The notes below the pieces were generated by a model that saw only the letters and a program-made list of their open reading frames with translations, had not been told where the DNA came from and ran no database searches. Made by a program: the position numbers and the translations under genes. From NCBI GenBank assembly GCA_002343715.1, contig DDSA01000206.1:1-11901 (forward strand): a stretch of 11,901 bases of DNA, read 5' to 3'. Positions 6,525-11,901 of this stretch are shown here, one piece after another (positions within the stretch are counted from its first letter, which is position 1; each line of letters begins with the position of its first letter). This DNA comes from Phycisphaerales bacterium UBA2402. GTDB lineage: Bacteria > Planctomycetota > Phycisphaerae > Phycisphaerales > UBA1924.

Positions 6525-7364
6525 ATGAACTTCATCCGCTCGTTGGCGGTCGTCGCGGTGCTTGCTTCGCCTTACGTCTTCGCCCAGCCCGCAACGCCGA
6601 AACTGCCCGCCAAACTCTTCGTCAACGAGATCAAGACCAAGCCCATCGCGATGGCGCAGGCCGCCGCCGCCAAGCCCGGCTCAACGGTCACCGTCCGGGG
6701 CGTGGTCGATGCCGACGGCTTCGCGCCCGAGAAGGCCGCCTTCGTGCTCAGCGCCGAGAGCGGTGACGGACGCGCCACCGTGCGCGTTGTAGACAAGTCG
6801 GGCAAAGTGCTGACGACCGGCATCAAGGGCCATCGCGGCCTGTACCCCGGCGCGGTCGTGGTCGTGACCGGCGCACGCGCCGCGGGCGCCGAACTGGGGA
6901 TCGATGCGGCCTCCGTAAGCGTGACGAAGGCCGCCCTGCCCGAGGGGCTGTACGCCCCGGCCGCCGAACCGTCTGAGAAAACCCAGTGGGTGGAAGACGC
7001 CCGAAAAACGGCCAAAACCGGCGCGCCGATCACGATCCGCGGCACCATCGGCGGCGGTGTCGAGCCGTTCGTGACCGAACGGGCGGTCTTCACCATCATC
7101 GGCAAGGGCCTCAAATCCTGCGCCGATATGGACAAGGACCACTGCAAGACCCCGTGGGATTACTGCTGCGAAACCAAGGAAGACATCGCGGCCCACGCCG
7201 CGACGATCCAGGTCGTTGACCCCGCGGGGCAGGTCCTGCGGGTCGGAGTCAAGCACGGCGACGTGAAGGAACTGGCCGACATCATCGTCGAGGGAACGGT
7301 CGCCACCGCCAACGATAAAACGCTGATCGTGAACGCGACGAAGATGTGGGTGGTGAAGAAGTAA
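6525..7364 (+). CDS. Exported protein with internal duplication of an OB-like module and a four-cysteine insert
   Basis: The protein has 279 residues and its function is unknown. Residues 1-20 are a signal peptide (cleavage after SPYVFA). The mature part contains two related modules, about 52-136 and 166-277. STVTVRGVV (53-61) pairs with APITIRGTI (167-175), AAFVL (71-75) with AVFTI (187-191), and ATVRVVDKSGKVLTTGIK (84-101) with ATIQVVDPAGQVLRVGVK (226-243). Each module has the short-strand and glycine pattern expected of an OB-fold-like barrel, which is an inference. The second module alone carries an insert with Cys199, Cys207, Cys214 and Cys215 (SCADMDKDHCKTPWDYCCE, 198-216). It could bind a metal or form disulfides outside the cytoplasm. 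The protein ends 24 or so residues after the last recognisable strand of module two. The gene sits 24 bases after the zinc-ribbon membrane protein and may be co-transcribed with it or use its own leaderless promoter. Confidence 0.8.
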   Translation: MNFIRSLAVVAVLASPYVFAQPATPKLPAKLFVNEIKTKPIAMAQAAAAKPGSTVTVRGVVDADGFAPEKAAFVLSAESGDGRATVRVVDKSGKVLTTGIKGHRGLYPGAVVVVTGARAAGAELGIDAASVSVTKAALPEGLYAPAAEPSEKTQWVEDARKTAKTGAPITIRGTIGGGVEPFVTERAVFTIIGKGLKSCADMDKDHCKTPWDYCCETKEDIAAHAATIQVVDPAGQVLRVGVKHGDVKELADIIVEGTVATANDKTLIVNATKMWVVKK

Positions 7365-7488
7365 CCCACGGGCGCGGCCCGGGGGTTCGATTCGCTCGAC
7401 TCGATTCCCGAGTCACACACGAATTCCGCCCTGCAGGTGCAAGTCTTGTGCGTATGGGACCCGCGCGATCTTTCAGACTCGGCAATGG

Positions 7489-7505
7489 GCCACTTTCGAA
7501 GTGGC
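7489..7505. repeat. Short perfect hairpin GCCACTT-TCG-AAGTGGC
   Basis: A 7-base-pair perfect stem with a 3-base loop lies in the noncoding stretch. No T run follows on either strand, so it is not a typical terminator. Confidence 0.5.
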
Positions 7506-7565
7506 GTGAGTTTTGAAGGCATCGCGCAATCGAGGTCGCGATCTTCGCCATTGGGAATATCCGGT

Positions 7566-7638
7566 CACGTTCCACCTTGGCCGTCTGGTGAAACTCGGGT
7601 TCCACACCCGCCCGGGGCTTCACGCGAAGGTGGAAGTG
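7566..7638. repeat. Nested long inverted repeat, possible structured RNA or mobile-element remnant
   Basis: TTCCACCTT (7570-7578) pairs perfectly with AAGGTGGAA (7627-7635). With one bulged base the stem extends through CAC (7566-7568) and GTG (7636-7638). Inside it, GTGAA pairs with TTCAC, and inside that CGGGT-TCCAC-ACCCG forms a 5-base-pair hairpin. The three nested levels make a branched or elongated stem of about 73 bases. No known RNA family was recognised. Confidence 0.5.
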
Positions 7639-7915
7639 CTCGTCGAGGGTTAGTCCGATTCAGGTTGCGGTGGTCGCCTTGCCGGGGGGCTTCGGGCGAC
7701 AGGCCTACCTCCCCAAAGCCTAATTTCCGACGCAGGTGGCGATTCGCAGCGCTGCTCAGAAGATTTTCCGGTCGAAACTACGGGCGAACCTCTGCGCAAG
7801 AGCATCCGGCTCAACGCGACGCCGTTCTCTCGGGATAAGCGGCAAACTCGACGCGGGGGGTTGTACCCTGCGAAAACCTCCAGCGAGACCACCAAGCAAG
7901 CCGCAGAATGGAGCG

Positions 7916-7949
7916 TTGGACATAACCAAACATAGACCGTATACTCGGT
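7916..7949 (+). promoter_or_regulatory. Candidate promoter of the restriction-modification operon with overlapping palindrome
   Basis: TTGGAC (7916-7921) and TATACT (7940-7945) are 18 bases apart. The -10 element is flanked by ACCG (7936-7939) and CGGT (7946-7949), giving the inverted repeat ACCG-TATACT-CGGT centred on the -10. A protein bound there would block RNA polymerase, so it is a candidate operator. Predicted transcription start near 7952 leaves a leader of about 50 bases to the ATG at 8002. Confidence 0.45.
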
Positions 7950-8001
7950 GATGATGAGGCGAATGCGGCAAGCCAAGTCGAGCAGGAAGCGAACGCGCCG
8001 C

Positions 8002-8961
8002 ATGGCACCATCGAAGATCAACGCCGACAAACCCCACCTCTGGAAGGCCGATGTTGCGGCTTCTGTTGACCAGTTCAACCAGTGGTTCATGGAGTTTGCG
8101 CCGCAGGCATTCCGCTCGACTCGGGTCAAGACCACCGAACACGTCAAAGCCGCTCTGCTCGCGACTAGCGACCTCCGCAATCTCGACGCGGCGACGCTCA
8201 GAGCGAATCCGATCGTCCTACCCACGCTCCGCATGTGTACCGCGCCGCCGCTTGCGGTGGACCGCTTGGTCGGACTCGCAAGCGCGAGCAAGTCGCTGAT
8301 CGGCAGCATGGAGGAAGGCAAACTCGCGGCCCGCATGAAGGCGGAACTGCTGGACGAGAACCTCGGCAAAGTCTGCCGCGTTCTGACCAAGCTCCTGGAC
8401 CGGGACATCTTCCCGTGGCTGGACGCGGGAAAAGACCCGACTGACCACGAACGCGACCGGGCATCGACGATCGTTGCCGACCGCTTGTGCAGCGCGGTGG
8501 CGAACCCGATCGTCCGCAATGCTCAGGAGCAGCGCCAACTCACCCTCGTAGGCGCTTGGCTGGATACGCGGGGCTACCGGAAAAAATCTCACCCCGGTGT
8601 GAAGCCGCTCGCGGAGATGGAAGCGGGCACGTACTCGTTCCGCATGAACCTCGGCGTCGGGAAGGCCGTCAAGGTCAACATTCCGATTGACGTGGTGATC
8701 CAGCCCAAGCAGTTGCGGAAGGATCGTTTGCCCGTGTTGATCGAAGCCAAATCGGCGGGCGACTTCACCAACACCAACAAGCGCCGCAAAGAGGAAGCAA
8801 CCAAGGTCCACCAACTCCAAGCCACTTTCGGCAAGGACGTGTGCTTTGTCCTGTTCCTCTGCGGGTACTTCGGCTCCGACTATCTGGGCTACGAGGCCGC
8901 CGAAGGGATCGACTGGGTTTGGGAGCATCGCATCGAAGACCTTTCGAAGTTGGGATTGTGA
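8002..8961 (+). CDS. XamI-family Type II restriction endonuclease
   Basis: The protein has 319 residues. I recognise the XamI restriction endonuclease family; XamI itself cleaves GTCGAC. Family-typical stretches are NADKPHLW (7-14), [13 protein letters not shown] (66-78), [18 protein letters not shown] (159-176), [18 protein letters not shown] (251-268) and the C-terminal [16 protein letters not shown] (296-311). The PD-(D/E)XK-type centre is visible as Asp230 (in IPID) followed by E248-A-K250, and this enzyme would cut unmethylated DNA. The ATG at 8002 was chosen because the family alignment starts just before [14 protein letters not shown] lies upstream, and the predicted transcription start near 7952 excludes the earliest alternatives (GTG 7948, ATG 7951). 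An ATG at 7954 or 7963 cannot be ruled out and would add a very basic tail. The stop overlaps the start of the methyltransferase by 4 bases. Its own specificity is not shown by the sequence. Confidence 0.9.
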   Translation: MAPSKINADKPHLWKADVAASVDQFNQWFMEFAPQAFRSTRVKTTEHVKAALLATSDLRNLDAATLRANPIVLPTLRMCTAPPLAVDRLVGLASASKSLIGSMEEGKLAARMKAELLDENLGKVCRVLTKLLDRDIFPWLDAGKDPTDHERDRASTIVADRLCSAVANPIVRNAQEQRQLTLVGAWLDTRGYRKKSHPGVKPLAEMEAGTYSFRMNLGVGKAVKVNIPIDVVIQPKQLRKDRLPVLIEAKSAGDFTNTNKRRKEEATKVHQLQATFGKDVCFVLFLCGYFGSDYLGYEAAEGIDWVWEHRIEDLSKLGL

Positions 8962-10568
8962 ACCGAATGATCGCGCACCACGACAATACAACCGAAGCGC
9001 AACGCCAGTCGATTCAGACGGCGATTGATGCAACCAAGTCGGCAGCCGAGCGGAACCGTCTCGGCCAGTTCGCCACGCCCAACGCCCTTGCCGTCGATAT
9101 CGCCCGCTACGTCGGCACACTCATCGGCACGCGCAAGCGTGGGATCCGCTTCGCCGACCCGTCCATAGGCTCGGGTAGTTTTTTCTCCGCCGCGCTCGCG
9201 GTCTACGGCCCCAAGCGACTGGAGAGCGCCGTCGGTGTCGAACTCGATTCCGCCTTCGCCGACGCCGCCCGCAATCTGTGGGCTGATGCCGGGCTGGAAG
9301 TCGTGCGCGGAGACTTCACCCGCGTCGTCGCCAATGGCTCTTGCCCGCCCGCGCCAAACCTTATCTTGGCGAATCCTCCCTATGTCCGTCATCACCACAT
9401 GGACCGCGAGGACAAGGAACGCCTGCAACGGCTCGCGTTCAAGATGACTGGTGTCGAGGTCAACGGGCTAGCGGGCCTTTACGTCTACTTCCTCTTGCTC
9501 GCCACGGCGTGGATGGAGAACGACGGTTACGCCGCGTGGCTGATCCCCTCGGAGTTCATGGACGTCAACTACGGGGCCGCTCTCAAACACTTCCTGACGG
9601 ATCGCATGACGCTTATCCGCGCACACCGCTTCGATCCCGACGATGTTCAGTTCGGCGATGCCCTTGTGTCGTCGGTCATCCTAGTCTTCAAAAAAGCCCG
9701 GCCGCCGCCGGGCCACGAGCCCGAGTTCACATTCGGGGGCACGCTCGAAGCCCCGCACGCGAGCGACCGCGTATCGCTTGAACGCCTGCGCGCCGCGCAC
9801 AAATGGACGGTCTTCCCCAGCCACGCCAAGAACGACCGGCACACGATCAGCGACGGCACGGGCCCGACGCTTTCCGACCTCTTCCGCATCCAGCGAGGCA
9901 TCGCCACGGGCGACAACAAGTTTTTCATCCTCGATCGTGCCGACGCGAAACGTCAGGGCCTTCCCGCCATGTATTTGCGTCCGATCCTTCCCAGCCCGCG
10001 CCATCTGAAGGCCAAGGTTATTGACGCAGACGACGACGGGTACCCGATCATCGAACGGCAATTCTGCGTGATCGACTGCGACCTTCACGAACATGTCGTG
10101 GAGCAACGACACCCGGCCCTGTGGGAGTATCTGCAAACCGCTGAAGCCCTCGGCGTCAAGGACGGCTACCTCGTCGGCAAGCGCAGCCCGTGGTACAAGC
10201 AGGAACAGCGCGAGCCATGCCTGTTCCTCTGCACCTACATGGGTCGCGGCTCCGACGACAAGCAGCCCTTCCGGTTCATCTACAACCGCTCGAAGGCGAT
10301 CGGGACGAACTTGTACCTGATGCTCTACCCCGTCAACGGCTTCGCGACCATGCTCCGCCAGCATCCCGAGCGCGGTGCGGTTGTTCATGAACTCCTCGGC
10401 CAAATCACCGGCCATGAACTGCGCGGCGAGGGCCGCGTCTACGGCGGCGGGCTGAACAAGATCGAGCCAAGCGAACTGGGCCGTGTGTCGGCGGTGCCGT
10501 TCGTCGAACGCTGGCCGGAACTGGCGGCGAGTGCGCGGCGGGAAGAAGCGACGGATCTATTCGCCTGA
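8958..10568 (+). CDS. Type II N6-adenine DNA methyltransferase, gamma class (TaqI/Eco57I-like), partner of the XamI-like endonuclease
   Basis: The protein has 536 residues if the GTG at 8958, which overlaps the endonuclease stop as GTGA, is the start. The ATG at 8967 would give 533. Motifs appear in gamma-class order: motif X as GQFATP (36-41), the S-adenosylmethionine loop [10 protein letters not shown] (67-76), the acidic VGVELD (92-97), and catalytic NPPY (139-142). The C-terminal half is a target-recognition region that ends with [13 protein letters not shown] (495-507), typical of this class. The enzyme transfers a methyl group to adenine N6 in the site cut by the endonuclease, protecting the host. 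If the pair keeps XamI specificity the site is GTCGAC. Two such sites were seen in the window (2729, 3929), both outside the cassette. The 4-base overlap suggests translational coupling, with the endonuclease made first from the same message, which is less usual for such pairs. Confidence 0.92.
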   Translation: MNRMIAHHDNTTEAQRQSIQTAIDATKSAAERNRLGQFATPNALAVDIARYVGTLIGTRKRGIRFADPSIGSGSFFSAALAVYGPKRLESAVGVELDSAFADAARNLWADAGLEVVRGDFTRVVANGSCPPAPNLILANPPYVRHHHMDREDKERLQRLAFKMTGVEVNGLAGLYVYFLLLATAWMENDGYAAWLIPSEFMDVNYGAALKHFLTDRMTLIRAHRFDPDDVQFGDALVSSVILVFKKARPPPGHEPEFTFGGTLEAPHASDRVSLERLRAAHKWTVFPSHAKNDRHTISDGTGPTLSDLFRIQRGIATGDNKFFILDRADAKRQGLPAMYLRPILPSPRHLKAKVIDADDDGYPIIERQFCVIDCDLHEHVVEQRHPALWEYLQTAEALGVKDGYLVGKRSPWYKQEQREPCLFLCTYMGRGSDDKQPFRFIYNRSKAIGTNLYLMLYPVNGFATMLRQHPERGAVVHELLGQITGHELRGEGRVYGGGLNKIEPSELGRVSAVPFVERWPELAASARREEATDLFA

Positions 10569-10619
10569 AAGAGCTGGGTGACCGCGCTTCGTTGCATGAG
10601 CGGCAGCCCCTGCGTCGAG

Positions 10620-10625
10620 TATAAT
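10620..10625 (+). promoter_or_regulatory. Consensus -10 element upstream of the tail-anchored protein gene
   Basis: A perfect TATAAT lies in the 103-base gap after the methyltransferase, 46 bases before the next ATG. The best -35-like hexamer, TTGCAT at 10592-10597, is 22 bases away, longer than usual. The downstream gene also has GGAG (10662-10665) 6 bases before its ATG. This suggests independent expression from the R-M genes. Confidence 0.45.
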
Positions 10626-10671
10626 TACGATTTCCCACTGTCTCTAGAGCGTTGGACTCGCGGAGTAGCCC

Positions 10672-11469
10672 ATGCCCTCACCAATTGAGCGGATTCGAAA
10701 GCGTCGTGCCGCCATCTCCAAGTTGGAAGAGGTTTCAAGAAACCGAGACACGGTCGTCTTGGTACACTATTCGTGCGAGAGTTTCTACAACCGCCCGGAA
10801 GGGCGGTCGCCACGGATTACGTCGATCGCGGTTCGGAACCTCGGCAACGCTCAGACAACCTCATTCTCGATCCATCAGGTCGCGGAGCGGAAAGGCATCT
10901 CGTCTGTCCAGATTAGGGACCAATACGACTTATTGGAAAGGGACATGCTCGCAGAGTGGTACGCGCATGTGGACCAGCACTCGTCTTCACGATGGCTTCA
11001 CTGGAACATGCGAGATGCCAACTACGGCTTCTCGGCCATCGCGCATCGCTTCCGTGTGTTAGGCGGAAAGCCCGTCGATGTGGATGAGTCTCGATTGTTC
11101 GACTTCGCCAAACTCCTCGTTGACATCTATGGCCCGGCGTACACGGGGCACCCACGGTTTCAGTCTTTGAGCGAACTGAACCGCATCTCGCTCAAGGATT
11201 TCCTGGCGGGTTCGGACGAAGCCACGGCGTTTGAGAGTGGTGAATACGTCAAACTGCATCAGTCCACACTCCGAAAAGTTGACGTCATGGCCAATCTGTT
11301 CAATCGGTACGAAGAGGGCAACCTCAAGACGCAATCCGGGTGGTGGCAGCCGTATGGTTCACGTATACTCGGCGCGGGAGAGTGGTGCCGAGAACACCCT
11401 ATCGCCGCGCTCATCATGGTTGCTCTGGCGGTTCTGTCAGTCGTTCTCGGTCTCATCGCCTTGAGATAA
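10672..11469 (+). CDS. Unrecognised tail-anchored membrane protein with RNase-H/DEDD-like fold pattern
   Basis: The protein has 265 residues and I do not recognise a named family. The ATG has GGAG 6 bases upstream. An N-terminal basic helix (about 5-24) is followed by a strand VVLVHYSCESF (28-38), a strand pair RITSIAVRN and TTSFSIHQ (48-69), a helix about 83-101, a strand with RWLHWNM (107-113) and a helix ending FRVLGG. A further helix is at about 141-153. That order resembles a DEDD-type 3'-5' exonuclease domain, where the first strand normally carries D-x-E and the third a HN..FD-like motif. Here the acids are replaced by His32 and Ser34, so catalysis by that route is doubtful. Residues 182-215 are a charged helical segment, and 244-264 is a single membrane helix, placing the domain in the cytoplasm. 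GC content is about 53-55% in sampled lines against about 67% in the methyltransferase, suggesting a separate origin. Location beside an R-M pair makes a defence role possible but unproven. Confidence 0.75.
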   Translation: MPSPIERIRKRRAAISKLEEVSRNRDTVVLVHYSCESFYNRPEGRSPRITSIAVRNLGNAQTTSFSIHQVAERKGISSVQIRDQYDLLERDMLAEWYAHVDQHSSSRWLHWNMRDANYGFSAIAHRFRVLGGKPVDVDESRLFDFAKLLVDIYGPAYTGHPRFQSLSELNRISLKDFLAGSDEATAFESGEYVKLHQSTLRKVDVMANLFNRYEEGNLKTQSGWWQPYGSRILGAGEWCREHPIAALIMVALAVLSVVLGLIALR

Positions 11470-11767
11470 GAAGGGAATGTCAGCAGCGTGGGGGCAGACT
11501 CGATGTGGCCGCTATGTCCGCAGAGGCACGCGGCTTTGCCGAGGCACGACGACGCGACCGCCTGGCCCAGCAGGGAGGCCAGTTCGGCACCGGGAACGGC
11601 GTCTGTGTCGATTTGGCCGGATTAGCTTAAACTAGACGTACCCGCCCACGGTGGGGCGCGTATTGCGCCTTCGGCCTGGATCCCGTCGGAATCGGCTTAT
11701 TCTCAAGGAGATTCCGCGAGTCCTTGGAGATATGAATCCCCCCAACCCGCCCGAGGCGCCCCGTCGT
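11470..11767. other. 298-base noncoding stretch between the tail-anchored gene and the terminal secreted-protein gene
   Basis: No convincing gene was found. A small frame (about 11477-11635, AAGAAGGGA just before its ATG) is Arg-rich and looks like chance coding in GC-rich DNA. The stretch 11480-11630 is open in more than one frame on both strands, which may reflect a decayed gene. Small hairpins occur: CGCCC-N6-GGGCG (11643-11658) and GGCGC-N5-GCGCC (11655-11669), mutually exclusive. No T run is present, so neither is a clear terminator. Confidence 0.5.
11701..11730. repeat. Inverted repeat TCTCAAGGA ... TCCTTGGAGA
   Basis: TCTCAAGGA (11701-11709) pairs with TCCTTGGAGA (11721-11730) with one bulged base and an 11-base loop. 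It lies 38 bases beyond the stop of the minus-strand terminal gene. No T run follows on either strand. It might be a factor-dependent terminator stem or the end of an element. Confidence 0.4.
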
Positions 11768-11901
11768 TCAGCACGTGCCGGCTTCCCACACGGTGAAGAA
11801 GAACTCGACATCGCCGCCGTCGATGCCGCCGTCCTCGTTCACATCGGCGCAGGGCTGGGCGTTCTCCCAGTCGGTGTAGAAGGCCTCGACATCGCCGCCG
11901 T
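11768..11901 (-). CDS. C-terminal end of a secreted protein with dockerin-like repeats, truncated by window edge
   Basis: The frame enters at the right edge and stops at a TGA (11768-11770), giving 44 complete codons. The peptide contains two related units, GGDVEAFYTDWENAQPCADV and then DGGIDGGDVEFFFTVWEAG, followed by a terminal Thr-Cys. Asp-rich loops of the DVNEDGGIDGGDV type are calcium-binding dockerin/EF-hand-like repeats that end many exported proteins of Phycisphaerae. Two cysteines, one in the linker and one as the last residue, could form a disulfide. The rest of the protein lies outside the window, so no role can be assigned. Confidence 0.8.
   Translation of the reverse strand, partial: GGDVEAFYTDWENAQPCADVNEDGGIDGGDVEFFFTVWEAGTC

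Larger units (their letters stand above)
7365..7947. other. 583-base noncoding stretch with several inverted repeats; left edge of the accessory segment
   Basis: I see no convincing gene here on either strand; the open frames lack recognisable protein character. It holds a perfect 6-base-pair hairpin GACTCG-N5-CGAGTC (7398-7414) soon after the upstream stop codon, a tight 7-base-pair hairpin GCCACTT-TCG-AAGTGGC (7489-7505), a nested structure at 7566-7638, and GTCGCC/GGCGAC arms around 7668-7696. The 9-mer CGCGATCTT occurs twice (about 7463 and 7538). GGGGGTTCGATTC at 7381-7393 resembles a tRNA T-arm, but the stem does not pair and no tRNA can be folded around it. The right end holds the promoter of the restriction cassette. 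Confidence 0.6.

Noticed and set aside
7381..7393. tRNA T-arm-like sequence GGGGGTTCGATTC
   Set aside because: The flanking bases do not form the 5-base-pair T stem, and no acceptor, anticodon or D arm can be found nearby.
7437..7838. A 133-codon plus-strand frame in the noncoding stretch
   Set aside because: The composition is Arg/Ser/Pro-rich, no family is recognisable, and it overlaps several inverted repeats; there is no good ribosome binding site.
8218..9120. A 300-codon minus-strand frame opposite the endonuclease
   Set aside because: The plus strand encodes a recognised XamI-like endonuclease with conserved motifs; the minus frame is a shadow.
9681..10415. A 244-codon minus-strand frame opposite the methyltransferase
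   Set aside because: It is antisense to the target-recognition part of an intact methyltransferase and has no recognisable features.
11340..11630. A 96-codon plus-strand frame overlapping the end of the tail-anchored gene
   Set aside because: Most of it lies out of frame within a better supported gene, and the rest shows no recognisable protein character.
7365..11767. CRISPR array or tandem repeats in the accessory segment
   Set aside because: No regularly spaced direct repeats were seen anywhere in the segment.

Overview
The window looks like part of a GC-rich planctomycete chromosome, most likely from the Phycisphaerae. Three protein features point that way: dockerin/EF-hand-like repeats at the very C-termini of secreted proteins (genes at 746-2881 and 11768-11901), a membrane protein that ends in a short CPxC...CPEC zinc ribbon (5769-6500), and a secreted protein with a CKTPWDYCCE cysteine motif (6525-7364). 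This placement comes from recognising those features by eye. No 16S gene or other marker is present.

Layout. Positions 1-524 (minus) hold the N-terminal part of an exported alpha/beta hydrolase that runs off the left edge. Divergent to it, a promoter at 627-655 leads to a 711-residue secreted beta-solenoid-like protein with a C-terminal calcium-binding repeat pair, closed by a strong rho-independent terminator (2903-2943). Next comes a compact minus-strand operon, read right to left: a diacylglycerol/sphingosine-kinase-like lipid kinase (5790-4849), ybeY (4852-4334, ATGA overlap) and a CNNM/CorC-type membrane protein (4311-2989). The ybeY-corC neighbourhood is widely conserved in bacteria. 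Divergent to that operon are two plus-strand genes, a two-helix membrane protein with a zinc ribbon and an exported internally duplicated protein that probably has a leaderless promoter.

From about 7365 the window changes character. A 583-base noncoding stretch full of inverted repeats precedes a Type II restriction-modification cassette: an XamI-family PD-(D/E)XK endonuclease (8002-8961) overlapping by 4 bases with a gamma-class N6-adenine methyltransferase (8958-10568). A separately promoted, lower-GC gene follows (10672-11469). It encodes an unrecognised protein with a single C-terminal membrane helix and an RNase-H/DEDD-exonuclease-like secondary-structure pattern but without the usual acidic residues. 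After 298 noncoding bases the window ends in the C-terminus of another secreted dockerin-like protein (minus strand).

The most likely accessory region is 7365-11767. The R-M pair is recognisable. The tail-anchored companion gene and the structured leader region upstream of the R-M promoter are the least explained parts.
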